Assembly: GCF_014203595.1 (NCBI RefSeq)
Contig: NZ_JACHJK010000003.1
Coordinates: forward strand, 761,907 to 825,906
Length of the DNA: 64,000 nt
DNA from: Streptomyces echinatus
Lineage (GTDB): Bacteria; Actinomycetota; Actinomycetes; Streptomycetales; Streptomycetaceae
Direction of reading: 5' to 3'
Shown here piece after piece: positions 1 through 10,604 of the stretch. How positions within the stretch are numbered: position 1 is the first letter of the stretch; each line of letters starts with the position of its first letter. The position numbers were made by a program, and so were the translations under genes. The notes beneath the pieces are model-generated. The model was not told the DNA's origin and did no database searches. It saw nothing but the letters and a program-made list of their open reading frames with translations.

Positions 1-1585
1 TGGGCAGCAGGACGCCGGGGTTGAGAAGACCCTCGGGGTCCAGTCGGCGCTTGACGGCGCGCAAGGCCGAGATGCCGAGCGGACCGGCCTCGCGGACGTA
101 CCAGTCGCGGTGGTCGGTGCCGACCCCGTGGTGGTGGGAGATGGTGCCGCCGGCGGCCAGCACGGCCTCGTTGGCGGCGTGCTTGGCGGGCGTCCAGTGG
201 GCCACCGGGTCCTCGCCCTGGGCGCTGACGACGGTGAAGTACAGCGAGGCACCGTTCTCGTAGACGTGGGAGATGTGGCACATCACCAGGGGCGGGGTGC
301 CGGCCTCGGTGAGGGTGTCCGTCAGCGCGGTGCGGACGGCCGTGTACAGGTCCGGGACGCGCGACCAGAAGGCCGCGGTCTCCAGCGTCTCGGCGAAGGC
401 GCCCACGTCGAGCAGGGCGTCGCGCAGGTAGGGCGCGGAGTAGCGGCCGTGCGCCCAGCGTTCGCCGGGTTCCGCGCCGACCAGGGTGCCGCCGCAGGCC
501 GTCAGGACGGCCGCCGCCCGCTCGCGGCGGTGTGCGGTGTCCTCCGGCGTTCCCTCGTACCCGGCGATCGCGAGGCAGCCGGCGCCGCCCTGCGCCAGGT
601 CGGCGCCGATCGCGTCGGGCTGGGCAAGGCCGATCAGCGTCTCGGTCTCGTCGGACAGGCGCAGCACGGTCGGCCGTGGCCCGTCCTGGGCGAGCCGGCG
701 CAGTGCGGCGGCACCCTCCTCGAAGGAGCCGAACCGCCAGCCCTCGTACACCCGGACCTCGGGCAGGGGGCGGATCCGCACGGTGACGGAGGTGATGACG
801 CCGAAGGCGCCCTCGGAGCCCAGGACCAGCTGGCGCAGGTCGGGACCGGCGGCGGAGCGCGGGGCCCGGCCGGTCTCGAGGGTGCCCTCGGGGGTGGCGA
901 CGGTCAGGCCGAGGACCATCTCGTCGAAGCGGCCGTATCCGGCGGACGCCTGCCCGCTGGAGCGGGCGGCGGCGAAACCGCCGATGGTGGCCCACTCGAA
1001 GGACTGCGGGAAGTGGCCGAGGGTGAAGCCCTGTTCGGCGAGCAGGGCCTCGGCCTCGGGGGCGCGCAGGCCCGGCTGGAGGGTCGCGGTGCGGGAGACG
1101 GGGTCCAGGTCGAGCAGGCCGTTCATGCGGCGCAGGTCCAGGGCGACGAACGCGCTGCGCTGCGGGGCGAGTCCGCCGACCACCGAGGTGCCGCCGCCGA
1201 AGGGGACGACGGCCAGGCCGTGCGCGGCGCAGGCGCGCAGGACGGCGAGGACCTCGTCGTGACCGGCCGGCAGGACGACGGCCTGGGGTACGTCGGCAAG
1301 GTCGCCGGCGCGCATGCGCAGCAGGTCGGGGGTGGACTTGCCGCGGGTGTGCCGGACGCGGCTCTCCGGGTCGGTGCGCACGTGCTCGTCGCCGCCGACG
1401 GCGTCGGCGAGCGCCTTCAGGGCGGCGGACTCGGCCGTGGTGGCGGGCGGGCGGACGTCCTCGAGGGCGAGTGCGGGCGTGGTCTGCGGCTTGACGCCGA
1501 GCAGGTCGCGCAGCAGCCCGGTCACCGTCTCGGGCAGCGGCGCCGCCTTGGCCGGGTCGCCCCAGCCGTTCCACAGCATGTCCAT
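1..1585 (-). CDS. FAD-binding oxidase, alkyl-DHAP synthase-like (3' end cut by window edge)
   Basis: About 528 codons are visible, starting at ATG 1585; the frame is still open at base 1. The translation has the PP-loop FAD domain (VVPFGGGTSVVGG near residue 127, IGGFAAARSSGQ further on) followed by an FAD-oxidase C domain with the HHHGVG motif and a terminal LDPEGLLNPGVL stretch. These are the signatures of FAD-linked oxidases and of alkyldihydroxyacetonephosphate synthase, which makes the ether bond of ether lipids. Only a few residues should be missing. The gene is divergent from the TetR and glycerol-3-phosphate dehydrogenase genes, which suggests a glycerol or glycerolipid role. The exact substrate is inferred; other FAD oxidases such as lactate or glycolate types are less likely by motif. 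Confidence 0.85.
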   Translation of the reverse strand, partial: MDMLWNGWGDPAKAAPLPETVTGLLRDLLGVKPQTTPALALEDVRPPATTAESAALKALADAVGGDEHVRTDPESRVRHTRGKSTPDLLRMRAGDLADVPQAVVLPAGHDEVLAVLRACAAHGLAVVPFGGGTSVVGGLAPQRSAFVALDLRRMNGLLDLDPVSRTATLQPGLRAPEAEALLAEQGFTLGHFPQSFEWATIGGFAAARSSGQASAGYGRFDEMVLGLTVATPEGTLETGRAPRSAAGPDLRQLVLGSEGAFGVITSVTVRIRPLPEVRVYEGWRFGSFEEGAAALRRLAQDGPRPTVLRLSDETETLIGLAQPDAIGADLAQGGAGCLAIAGYEGTPEDTAHRRERAAAVLTACGGTLVGAEPGERWAHGRYSAPYLRDALLDVGAFAETLETAAFWSRVPDLYTAVRTALTDTLTEAGTPPLVMCHISHVYENGASLYFTVVSAQGEDPVAHWTPAKHAANEAVLAAGGTISHHHGVGTDHRDWYVREAGPLGISALRAVKRRLDPEGLLNPGVLLP

Positions 1586-1676
1586 TGAACGGTCGTCCTC
1601 ACAGGTCGGTGTGCTCGGCTCGCGCGGCTCGGCTGCCGTCTCCGGGGCCGGACCGCTTCCGTCCCGCCCCCGGGGC

Positions 1677-1691
1677 GTTACACTGTGACAC
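1677..1691 (+). promoter_or_regulatory. Promoter and palindrome at start of TetR gene
   Basis: TACACT at 1679-1684 is a good -10 hexamer placed so that transcription would start at or next to the ATG at 1692, giving a leaderless mRNA. It lies within the imperfect inverted repeat GTTACA-C-TGTGAC, a plausible TetR autoregulatory operator. This is inferred from sequence only. Confidence 0.4.
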
Positions 1692-2287
1692 ATGACGCCT
1701 ATTCGTCACAACGGTTCGGACAGTGATTCCGTGCTCGACGCGGCACGCGACTGTGTGCTCGCCGTCGGGGTACGGCGCACGACGCTCGCCGACGTCGCCC
1801 GCCGCGCCGGTGTCTCCCGGATGACGCTGTACCGGCGCTGGCCGGACCTGCAGACCCTCGTGGGCGATCTGATGACCCGGGAGTGGATCGAGGTGGCCAC
1901 CCGGGCCATACCGGCAGCCACGCCCGGTGTCGGCACACGCTCCCGGATCGTGGACGGGATGGTGGCCGGCGTGGAGGCGTTCCGGGCACATCCCCTCTTC
2001 CGCAAGATCCTCGACGTGGATCCGGAACTGCTGCTGCCGTACGTGCTCGACCGGCGCGGCGCGAGTCAGGAGGCGCTGCTGATGCTGCTGGCCGACGCGC
2101 TGCGCGAGGGCCACGCGGACGGGTCGGTCCGGCCCGGCCACACCGAACGGCAGGCGCGCGCCCTGCTGTTGACCGTGCAGTCCTTCACGCTGTCCCTGCG
2201 CACGATGACCGACGAGAACGATCCGGAGCTGGACTCCGCCGCGTTCCTCGGTGAGCTGCGCACCCTTCTGGAGAGGACCCTGACGCC

Positions 2288-2291
<4 letters not shown>
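1692..2291 (+). CDS. TetR/AcrR family transcriptional regulator
   Basis: A 199-residue protein with an N-terminal helix-turn-helix (TTLADVARRAGVSRMTLYRRWPD, roughly residues 30-52; motif shown in part as VARRAGVSRMTLYRRW) and a helical ligand-binding C-terminal domain. It probably represses the divergent FAD oxidase and/or the downstream dehydrogenase, whose ATG overlaps its stop by 4 bp (ATGA at 2288-2291), so the two are translated together. The start has no clear ribosome site and a -10 element ends 7 bp before it, which supports leaderless translation. The effector is unknown; a glycerolipid or acyl compound is a guess from context. Confidence 0.9.
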
Positions 2292-3871
<1,580 letters not shown>

Positions 3872-4009
3872 GCAACGGTGCCGCACCACCGGGGCGGCGG
3901 GCAGGGTGCCGGTGGGGCGGAGCAGGGGGCTTATTCGATTGCGGCGCTGTCACCGCCCCGGCATCCTCCGACTCATCCCGCTCCGGCCGTCCGCCGAAGG
4001 AGGCAGTCC

Positions 4010-4753
4010 GTGGTGACCGTTCCCGCCCGTCGTGTGGTGCTCCTCGGCGGAGGTTTCTCCATGGACGAGGACGGACTCCTGGACGACTGGCTGCTCACCC
4101 ACGCCCGCGGCCCCCGCCCCAAGGTGTGCTTCCTGCCCACGGCGAGCGGCGACGCCCCCGGCTATGTCGACCAGTTCCTGACCGCCTTCCGGCCCCGGGA
4201 CTGCGAGCCCACCGTGCTGTCGTTGTTCCGGCGGGAACTGGACGACGACGCGCTGCGGGACTTCCTGCTCTCCCGCGACGTGGTCTACGTCGGCGGCGGC
4301 AACACCGCGAACCTGCTGGCCGTCTGGCGGGTGCACGGGGTGGACCGGCTGCTGCGTGAGGCGTACGACCGCGGGACCGTGCTGTGCGGGATCAGCGCCG
4401 GCGCCAACTGCTGGGCAGACGCCTCGCACACCGACTCCTTCGGTCCGCTCGCGGTCCTGCGGGACGGTCTGGGCCTGCTTCCCGGCTCGGTGTGCCCGCA
4501 CTACGACAGCGAGCCGGGCCGTCGCCCGTCCTACCGGAACGCCGTGAGCACCGGCGCGCTTCCCGCGGGCTGGGCGCTGGAGGACGGCGTGGCTGCGCTG
4601 TTCGCGGACGGACACCTCGAAGCGGCGGTGACCCGGCGGCCGGGAGCCCGGCTGTTCCGGGTGGAGCCGGGCGGGCAGGGCGCCGCCGGGGAGCGTTCGG
4701 TGCCGTGCCTCCCGCTCGGTGCGGCATCCCGGGGCGGTGCCGGGAGCGGATGA
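4010..4753 (+). CDS. Peptidase E (S51 family aspartyl dipeptidase)
   Basis: A 247-residue cytosolic serine peptidase of the S51 class, which in characterised members hydrolyses dipeptides with N-terminal aspartate. Visible motifs are VVLLGGGF at the N-terminus, VYVGGGNTANLLAVWR, and the nucleophile elbow GISAGANCW, whose Ser is catalytic in the glutamine-amidotransferase-like fold, followed by GLGLLPGSVCPHYDSE. The start is GTG 4010, chosen because GAAGGAGG at 3996-4003 sits 6 bases upstream; an in-frame ATG at 3878 would add 44 low-complexity residues without homology. The gene is alone on its strand and converges with the WGR gene only 4 bp away. Confidence 0.9.
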   Translation: MVTVPARRVVLLGGGFSMDEDGLLDDWLLTHARGPRPKVCFLPTASGDAPGYVDQFLTAFRPRDCEPTVLSLFRRELDDDALRDFLLSRDVVYVGGGNTANLLAVWRVHGVDRLLREAYDRGTVLCGISAGANCWADASHTDSFGPLAVLRDGLGLLPGSVCPHYDSEPGRRPSYRNAVSTGALPAGWALEDGVAALFADGHLEAAVTRRPGARLFRVEPGGQGAAGERSVPCLPLGAASRGGAGSG

Positions 4754-4757
4754 GGTC

Positions 4758-6203
4758 TCAGAGCAGGCGTCGGATGTCGCCCCGGACCCGGTAGAAGCCG
4801 CCCGCGGCCGGGTGGAGGGCGTCGACGACGTACCGGGCGCCGGGCTCGCGTATCGCGCGCGGGAACTGGACGTTCCAGGAGGCGTCGTAACCGTCGGAGA
4901 CCACGTGCACCCGCAGTCGGCCGCTGTCCTGGACGCACTGGACCACCACCGCCCCGGCGGGCGCCTGGGCGACCGTGGCCACCGCGGCCACGGCCGTGGC
5001 CGGAGCGTACGTCGGGAGGGCGGCGGCGAGCTTGACGTCCCGCGCCACCGGTACCGTGCCCTGCTGGGCCGCGGAGATGGCCGCCTCGCTCGCGTCGACG
5101 CACACCAGGGAGCCGTCGGTGGTGACCAGGTACAGGCGCTCGTCGTGGTACTGCATCGACAGGGCCGAGCCGCTGCCCGTGCCGAGCTTCCACAGCCGCC
5201 TGCCGTCCCGGTCGAAGCAGTAGACGGAGGAGGCCGCGTCGCCGGCGAAGACGAACCGGCCGCCGGGCGAGGTGGCGCACGAGTACACCGAGCTGTCGCA
5301 CGCGTACGTCGCCTCGATGGCGCCGGTGTCCTTCGACAGCCGCTGGACCACGCGGTGCGCGGTGCCCGCGTACACCGCGTCCCGCTCCTGCCAGCCGAAC
5401 AGCACGCCGCCCTTGGTGGGGGTGTGCCACAGCTCTCCGCCGCCGTCCGGCGCGTAGGCGGTGACGCCCCGCTGGTGGCCGTGGTAGACCGCACGGTCGT
5501 CGGCGCGGACCATCCAGGCGTGCTCACCCTGGCTACGGCGGGACCACTGGTGTTCGTCCTCGTGGTCGATGACGGTGAGGCGGCCGTCGCAGTCCGAGAC
5601 GTCCAGCACGCCCTCGTGGATGTCGAGCCAGAAGATGTCGACATCGGCGGCGATGTCGTAGGCGGCGAAGGGGAGTTTGGAGGAGAGGTCGTAGACCTTG
5701 CCGTCGTCGCAGCCCGCGTAGATCCAGAAGTCGTCGGCGACCAGGCACTTCACGCCGTCCGGCAGGCTGAAGCGGGCCAGGACGGCGCCCTCGTGGTCCA
5801 GGGTGTAGACATCACCGGCCTGGTTCCCCACCCAGCAGCGCTCGTCGTCGACATGGATGCCGAACGCGGCGGAGCCGGTGCGGAACCGCCACAGCACCGG
5901 TGCCACGGCGCGGGCGGTGGACGGAGCGGAGGCGACCTGACGGCGGGTCACCGCGCGGGGAGCGCGACCGCCCTGGACGGCCGGGGCGTAACCCCTGCGG
6001 ACCTTCTCCCCCACCTTCTTCGCCGCGGCGGCCCGCGCCTTCTCCACGGTCGCGAACGTCTGCGTCTGCGTCTGCCCGGCGGCGCCGATCCTGCCGTACC
6101 GCACCGTCACCGTCAGGCCGTCGACGATCACCTCGTAGAACTTGTGGGCGCCGCCGCCCTCCTGGGACAGCTCCAGATACGTCGTCGACACCGCCGTGGA
6201 CAT
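4758..6203 (-). CDS. WGR domain protein with beta-propeller (PQQ-like) repeats
   Basis: A 481-residue cytosolic protein. Residues about 8-75 form a WGR-type domain (YLELSQEGG..HKFYEVIVDG..VTVRYGRIGAAGQ); the rest is a series of roughly 40-residue blade repeats with patterns such as CWVGNQAGDVYTLD, VYAGTAHRVVQRL and VFAGDAASSVYCFD, as in PQQ or WD-like propellers. WGR domains are known from PARPs and MolR-like proteins and are thought to bind nucleic acid or protein. ATG 6203 is chosen, with GGGGAGGGG just upstream; an earlier GTG would add 27 non-conserved residues. No catalytic motif is seen, so a scaffold role is the likely reading. Confidence 0.85.
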   Translation of the reverse strand: MSTAVSTTYLELSQEGGGAHKFYEVIVDGLTVTVRYGRIGAAGQTQTQTFATVEKARAAAAKKVGEKVRRGYAPAVQGGRAPRAVTRRQVASAPSTARAVAPVLWRFRTGSAAFGIHVDDERCWVGNQAGDVYTLDHEGAVLARFSLPDGVKCLVADDFWIYAGCDDGKVYDLSSKLPFAAYDIAADVDIFWLDIHEGVLDVSDCDGRLTVIDHEDEHQWSRRSQGEHAWMVRADDRAVYHGHQRGVTAYAPDGGGELWHTPTKGGVLFGWQERDAVYAGTAHRVVQRLSKDTGAIEATYACDSSVYSCATSPGGRFVFAGDAASSVYCFDRDGRRLWKLGTGSGSALSMQYHDERLYLVTTDGSLVCVDASEAAISAAQQGTVPVARDVKLAAALPTYAPATAVAAVATVAQAPAGAVVVQCVQDSGRLRVHVVSDGYDASWNVQFPRAIREPGARYVVDALHPAAGGFYRVRGDIRRLL

Positions 6204-6339
6204 GGCAGACCCCTCCCCAGACGGACCCGCGGCCGTTCCCGCGGCTCCTGAACTGCTGCTCACCGTAGGGGCACCCACTGACAATCGCCCCCGGTCACCG
6301 CGTCCACCGGAGCGGCCCCCGGGTCTCCGCCCTCTCGCG

Positions 6340-6927
6340 TCAGGCCCTGCGACGCGGTGCCGGAGCCGTCCCCCTGGTCGGTGCCGGATGCGCTCCGCGC
6401 AGCAGCCACGGGCGGGCCTGGCGGGTGAGTCTCGGCTGGATCACCCAGGTGAGCAGGGCGGTGAGCAGAAAGGAGTTGACGGCCAGGGCCGCGGACTGCG
6501 GAAGGCCCGGGAACAGCAGCTTCAGAAGTGTGGCGAACGTCAGCAGGCAGGGGTAGGCCGCTGCCCAAGTGGTCAGGAAACTCTTCCACTTGGGCGGGAC
6601 GCCACGCTCCTGCAGGGTGAACCAGGGGGCCAGGTCGGCGCTGCTGCTGCTCCGTGGGTCCGAGATCCGGTTACCGCGCCGGAGCAGCTCCTGCCGCACG
6701 TCCGACCGTTCCCAGGCGTCGAGGTGCTCGGCGGAGTCGAAGCGGTAGACGAGGTGGTGCAGCCCCTGGGCGTCGTGCAGCCGCACGGCACCGAGGTGGC
6801 CGGGGAAGCCGGCGGCGGCCCGGTCGACCTCGTCGGCCCAGCGGGCGAAATCGTCCTCCTTGCCCGGGGCGACGACCCTGGTCACGACGACGGTCACCGC
6901 CCGGCCGGCACCGGTGTCACCGCTCAT
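6340..6927 (-). CDS. ABM-domain membrane protein (antibiotic biosynthesis monooxygenase fold)
   Basis: A 195-residue protein. Residues 10-100 form an ABM ferredoxin-like domain (VVTRVVAPGKEDDFARWADEV ... HHLVYRFDSAEHLDAWERSD), here coupled to two C-terminal hydrophobic segments (about 128-165) and a basic tail. ABM domains are found in quinol or heme-dependent monooxygenases; the membrane-anchored form found in actinobacteria has no firm function. The ATG lies 11 bp inside the end of a 45-codon ORF, so translation is probably coupled to it. The TetR gene at 7829 is upstream on the same strand. Confidence 0.85.
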   Translation of the reverse strand: MSGDTGAGRAVTVVVTRVVAPGKEDDFARWADEVDRAAAGFPGHLGAVRLHDAQGLHHLVYRFDSAEHLDAWERSDVRQELLRRGNRISDPRSSSSADLAPWFTLQERGVPPKWKSFLTTWAAAYPCLLTFATLLKLLFPGLPQSAALAVNSFLLTALLTWVIQPRLTRQARPWLLRGAHPAPTRGTAPAPRRRA

Positions 6928-7054
6928 ACCGCCGCTCGCCGTCAGTGCCGGGGATGCCGGAGAGACCGGAGAGACCAGAGAGGCAGGAGAGACCGGGGAC
7001 GCCGGGAAGACCCTTGTGGAGCCCCGTCGGCAGGCTGCGGCCGGACCCGGTCAT
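6917..7054 (-). CDS. Collagen-like micro-ORF coupled to ABM gene
   Basis: A 45-codon ORF starting at ATG 7054, preceded by an excellent ribosome site (GGGAGGAGG, 5 bases before the ATG). The middle of the product is Gly-rich in triplets (GLP GVP GLS CLS GLS GLS GIP G), encoded by about six 9-bp DNA repeats at 6953-7013. The stop lies 11 bp inside the ABM gene, which suggests a leader or small partner translated with it. No family is recognised. The strong ribosome site argues for translation; the repeat may also just be slipped-strand expansion. Confidence 0.45.
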   Translation of the reverse strand: MTGSGRSLPTGLHKGLPGVPGLSCLSGLSGLSGIPGTDGERRYER

Positions 7055-7181
7055 GGCGGCCTCCTCCCACTGTCGCTCCGGCGCTGTCTCCGCGCCGATC
7101 ACCCGAGTACCCCGGGCCCCGGCCGGGACACGGCCCTCACCGGCCCCGGGCGTCTGATGCAGCGTGACCCGAACAGGAGCC

Positions 7182-7829
7182 CTACGCCCTGTCGTCCCCC
7201 GTCGGCAGCAACGTGTCCATCCCGCCCAGGAGTTGCCGCAGGCACCGCAGCGCGAGCGCGGCCGGGGAGCCCTGGCCGGCGACGCCGGCCTCCGTGCCCG
7301 CCCAGGTCTCCAGGGCGATGCGGATCGCGTCCGTGGCCGCCGCCGCGACCAGGCGTGCCTGCAACGGCTCCAGCCCGCCCGCGAGCCGGGCGACGACCGG
7401 GACGAGCCGTTCCTCGGACTCCTGGTTCACCCGGTACCACACCGCGCGCAAGGCGGGATCGTCCGCCGCCGCCCGCAGCAGCCCCCGGGTCCGCAGCAGC
7501 GCCCCGGCCGCCTCCTCGTCCGGCGCCGCCAGCGACTCCTGCACGGCCGACTCGAGGGCCCCCGACAGACCGGCACCGGGCTCGGCCGCCTCCAGCAGCG
7601 CCCGCCACCGGCCGGCTCCGTCCGCCAGCAGGGGGCTCACCGCGTCCTGCTTGGAGCGGAAGTAGCGGTAGAAGGTCCGCAGCGCCACGCCCGCGTGCCG
7701 GGCGATCTCCTCGGCGGTGGTCGCGTGCGGCCCCTGCGCGGCGAACAGTTCGGCCGCCGCGTGCGCGATGTCCAGCTGGGTCGCGGCCTTGCGGCGCTCG
7801 GTCAGGGAGGAGGGCGGCTTGGTGCTCAC
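7182..7829 (-). CDS. TetR family regulator, divergent from SDR
   Basis: A 215-residue regulator from GTG 7829. The N-terminal helix-turn-helix is clear (TTAEEIARHAGVALRTFYRYFRSK, central part IARHAGVALRTFYRYF, around residues 34-55), followed by a helical ligand domain. An in-frame start further upstream (7991) would run through the promoter region and into the divergent gene, so the shorter start is preferred. The intergenic region holds palindromes that suit a TetR dimer, and the divergent SDR is the likely target. Confidence 0.88.
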   Translation of the reverse strand: MSTKPPSSLTERRKAATQLDIAHAAAELFAAQGPHATTAEEIARHAGVALRTFYRYFRSKQDAVSPLLADGAGRWRALLEAAEPGAGLSGALESAVQESLAAPDEEAAGALLRTRGLLRAAADDPALRAVWYRVNQESEERLVPVVARLAGGLEPLQARLVAAAATDAIRIALETWAGTEAGVAGQGSPAALALRCLRQLLGGMDTLLPTGDDRA

Positions 7830-7860
7830 CTCAGCAAGGGTACGGCCCGCGAGCCGGTGA

Positions 7861-7897
7861 TGGCACGTAGTGACGTAATGGCAAAACGTGCCACTAC
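7861..7897. promoter_or_regulatory. Palindromic operator between TetR and SDR genes
   Basis: The region contains TGGCA-AAACG-TGCCA (7879-7893), a second pairing TGGCACG (7861-7867) with CGTGCCA (7887-7893), and GTAGTG (7867-7872) with CACTAC (7892-7897). Overlapping inverted repeats in a divergent TetR promoter are the usual form of an autoregulated operator. The regulator assignment is inferred from position. Confidence 0.5.
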
Positions 7898-7989
7898 GGC
7901 GTAACGTGAAGGCATCGGGACGCCGGCCGGCAAGAGATCCGGCGTCGCACCGACCCCGCCGCGCGCCGGCGGGCCGGGCAGGAGAACAC

Positions 7990-8775
7990 ATGAACCGCTA
8001 CGAAGGCCGCCGCGTGCTGATCACCGGAGGCGGGTCCGGTATCGGCCAGGCCACCGTGCTGCGCATCCTCGCCGAGGGCGGCAGCGTGGTGGCCGCGGAC
8101 GTGAGTGAACAGGGTCTGTGGGACACCGCGGAGAAGGCCGCCGCGTACACGGACCGGCTCACGACCCGCGTCGTGGACATCGCCGACGAGGACTCCGTAC
8201 GCGCCGGGGTCGCCGCCGCGACCGGCGCGCTCGGCGGCCTGGACGTGCTCGTCAACGCCGCCGGGATCCTGCGCTCCTCGCACACCGACCGGACGAGCCT
8301 CGCGGAGTTCACCCGCATCCTGCGGGTGAACCTCGTCGGCACCTTCCTCGTGATCCGCGAGGCGATACCCGCGCTGCTGGCCGGCCAGGACGCGGCGGTC
8401 GTCAACTTCAGCTCCACCTCGGCCGTGTTCGCGCATCCCTACATGGCCGCCTACGCGGCGAGCAAGGGCGGCGTCCAGTCGATGACGCACGCGCTCGCCG
8501 CCGAGTACGCCGGCCGGGGCATCCGGTTCACCGCCGTCCAGCCCGGCTCCATCTCCAGCGGTATGACCGACGGCAGCGGCGCCAGCGGGCAGAGCAGCGG
8601 GCCGGGGCTTCCCGCCGATGCCGACATGAGCCTGTTCGCGAAGCTCTCCCCCGCCCTCGGCCGGGGCTTCGCCGGCCCCGAGACGGTGGCGTCCGTGGTG
8701 GCCATGCTCGGCTCCCGGGACGGCGGGTTCATCACCGGGACCGAGATCCGCGTCGACGGCGGCACCCACTTCTGA
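7990..8775 (+). CDS. SDR family NAD(P)-dependent oxidoreductase
   Basis: A 261-residue classical short-chain dehydrogenase. Seen: cofactor glycine motif TGGGSGIG (residues 12-19), NAAG, the active-site Ser in NFSSTSAV, and YAASKGG (catalytic Tyr and Lys). D-containing VAADVSE after beta-2 favours NAD(H) over NADP(H). ATG 7990 has GGAG 6 bases upstream. It is divergent from the TetR gene at 7829 and is probably repressed by it. The alcohol or ketone substrate cannot be read from the sequence. Confidence 0.92.
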   Translation: MNRYEGRRVLITGGGSGIGQATVLRILAEGGSVVAADVSEQGLWDTAEKAAAYTDRLTTRVVDIADEDSVRAGVAAATGALGGLDVLVNAAGILRSSHTDRTSLAEFTRILRVNLVGTFLVIREAIPALLAGQDAAVVNFSSTSAVFAHPYMAAYAASKGGVQSMTHALAAEYAGRGIRFTAVQPGSISSGMTDGSGASGQSSGPGLPADADMSLFAKLSPALGRGFAGPETVASVVAMLGSRDGGFITGTEIRVDGGTHF

Positions 8776-8789
8776 CCGCCCCCCGCCAC

Positions 8790-8806
8790 CCCGGCCCGAG
8801 GCCGGG
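8790..8806 (+). terminator. Possible terminator hairpin after SDR
   Basis: CCCGGCC-CGA-GGCCGGG is a 7-bp GC stem 15 bp after the SDR stop. There is no T-tract, as is usual in this kind of genome. The remaining roughly 180 bp up to 8985 is GC-rich and shows no gene. Confidence 0.35.
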
Positions 8807-8985
8807 CCCGCGCCCGGACTCGGGCGGGGGTACGGCGTCGGGCGAGGGTACGACGCCGGACCGGGCCCGGCATCGAGGCGGAGTCCCGGCGCCTGGTGAA
8901 GGCCCAGCGCCACGCGAAGCCGCGCCACCCCAAGCCGAGGCCCAGCACGCGGCAAGGGGCAGACATCAGCCGTCACGCAGGGCCG

Positions 8986-10590
8986 TCACGCGAGGGTGAT
9001 CAGGTCCCGGTAGTCCTCGTTCCACAGGTCCTCGTCCGCGTCCGGCAGGAGCAGGACCCGGTCCGGGCGCAGGGCGTCGACGGCGTCCTCGTCGTGGGTG
9101 ACCATCACGATCGCGCCGGGATAGGAGCCCACCGCGCCCAGCACCTCGTCGCGCGAGGCCGGGTCGAGGTTGTTGGTGGGTTCGTCCAGCAGCAGCACGT
9201 TCGCCCCCGAGTGGACCAGGCCGGCCAGCGCCAGCCGGGTCTTCTCCCCGCCGGACAGCACACCCGCGGGCTTGTCGGCGTCGTCGCCGGTGAACAGGAA
9301 CGCACCCAGCACACGCCGCGCCTCGCCGGAACTCAGGTGCGGCGCGGCCAGGCCCAGGTTCTCCAGGACCGTGCGCCCGGTGTCGAGCGTGTCGTGCTCC
9401 TGGGCGAAGTAGCCCAGCCGCAGTCCGTGCCCGTGCACCACCCGTCCGCCGTCGGGCCGCTCGGCACCGGCGAGGACGCGCAGCAGGGTGGTCTTCCCGG
9501 CGCCGTTGAGACCGAGCACGACCAGCCGGCTCCCCCGGTCCACGGCCAGGTCCACCCCGGCGAGGACCCGGCGGCCGCCGTAGGACTTGGCGAGGCCAAT
9601 CGCGCCGAGCGGGGTCCGCCCGCAGGGGGCGGGTTCGGGCAGCCGGATTCGCGCGGTCTTCTCGGTACGCCGGGACGGTTCCAGTCCGGCCAGCATCCGG
9701 TCGGCGCGCCGGGCCATGCTCCGCGCCATGGTGGCGGTGGCGGAGCGGGCCTTCATCCGGTCGGCCTGGGCGTGCAGGGCGGCGGCCTTGCGTTCGGCGC
9801 TCGTCCGCTCGCGGGTGCGGCGCCGCTCGTCCGCGTCGCGCCGGCCCAGATACGTGTGCCAGCCCGTGTTGTGGATGTCGATCGTCGCCCGGGGGGCGTC
9901 CAGGTGGAAGACACGGTTGACGACGTCGGCGAGCAGGGCCGTGTCATGGCTGATCACCACCAGACCGCCCTGGTGGGCCTGGAGGAAGGTGCGCAGCCAG
10001 GCGAGCGAGTCGGCGTCGAGGTGGTTGGTCGGCTCGTCCAGCAGCAGGGTGCGGTCGGTTCCGGCGAACAGGATGCGGGCGAGTTCGACGCGTCGCTTCT
10101 GTCCGCCGGAGAGGGTGCCGACCGGCTCGGCCAGCGCGTGTTCGGGCAGGCCGAGTCCGGCCGCGACGCGGGCCGCCTCGGCCTCGGCCGCGTATCCCCC
10201 GCCGGCCTGGAAGGCGGCGTCGGCGCGGGCGTAGGCGCGCATCGCGCGTTCCAGTGCCGTCGCGTCGGCGGCGTCGGCCATCGCCGTCTCGGCCTTGCGC
10301 AGGGCGCGCAGCGCGCCGTCGAGGCCGCGGGCGGACAGGATGCGGTCGGTGACGGTCGCGGCCGGGTCGGCGGCGCGGGAGTCCTGCGCGAGGAAGCCGA
10401 CCGGCCCGGTGTGGGTGATGGTGCCGGAGGCGGGCCTGGACCGCCCGGCGAGTGCCGTCATGAGGGTGGTCTTGCCGGCGCCGTTGCGGCCGACGAGGCC
10501 GATCCGGTCCCCGGGGGAGACGGTGAAGGAGACGCCGGAGAGCAGGAGGCGGGCGCCGGCGCGCAGCTCGGCATCACGAACGGTGATCAT
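8986..10590 (-). CDS. ABC-F family ATPase (ribosome-associated, possible antibiotic resistance type)
   Basis: A 534-residue protein with two ABC ATPase domains and no membrane segments. Domain 1 has Walker A GRNGAGKTT and signature LSGGQKRR; domain 2 has GLNGAGKTT and LSGGEKTR; both have LLLDEPTNHLD/NNLD Walker B segments, and a charged linker (about residues 235-310) separates them. This is the ABC-F plan, whose members act on the ribosomal E site and in some cases displace antibiotics. ATG 10590 has GGAG 9 bases upstream. The leader holds a short ORF and an intrinsic terminator, which is the layout of antibiotic-inducible ABC-F resistance genes. Substrate class unknown. Confidence 0.93.
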   Translation of the reverse strand: MITVRDAELRAGARLLLSGVSFTVSPGDRIGLVGRNGAGKTTLMTALAGRSRPASGTITHTGPVGFLAQDSRAADPAATVTDRILSARGLDGALRALRKAETAMADAADATALERAMRAYARADAAFQAGGGYAAEAEAARVAAGLGLPEHALAEPVGTLSGGQKRRVELARILFAGTDRTLLLDEPTNHLDADSLAWLRTFLQAHQGGLVVISHDTALLADVVNRVFHLDAPRATIDIHNTGWHTYLGRRDADERRRTRERTSAERKAAALHAQADRMKARSATATMARSMARRADRMLAGLEPSRRTEKTARIRLPEPAPCGRTPLGAIGLAKSYGGRRVLAGVDLAVDRGSRLVVLGLNGAGKTTLLRVLAGAERPDGGRVVHGHGLRLGYFAQEHDTLDTGRTVLENLGLAAPHLSSGEARRVLGAFLFTGDDADKPAGVLSGGEKTRLALAGLVHSGANVLLLDEPTNNLDPASRDEVLGAVGSYPGAIVMVTHDEDAVDALRPDRVLLLPDADEDLWNEDYRDLITLA

Positions 10591-10604
10591 GGGGGAACGC
10601 TCCG

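Noticed and set aside
110..1588. Long plus-strand open frame opposite the FAD oxidase
   Set aside because: Low-complexity Gly/Ala/Arg translation and no motif; it mirrors the real minus-strand gene, a GC-skew artefact.
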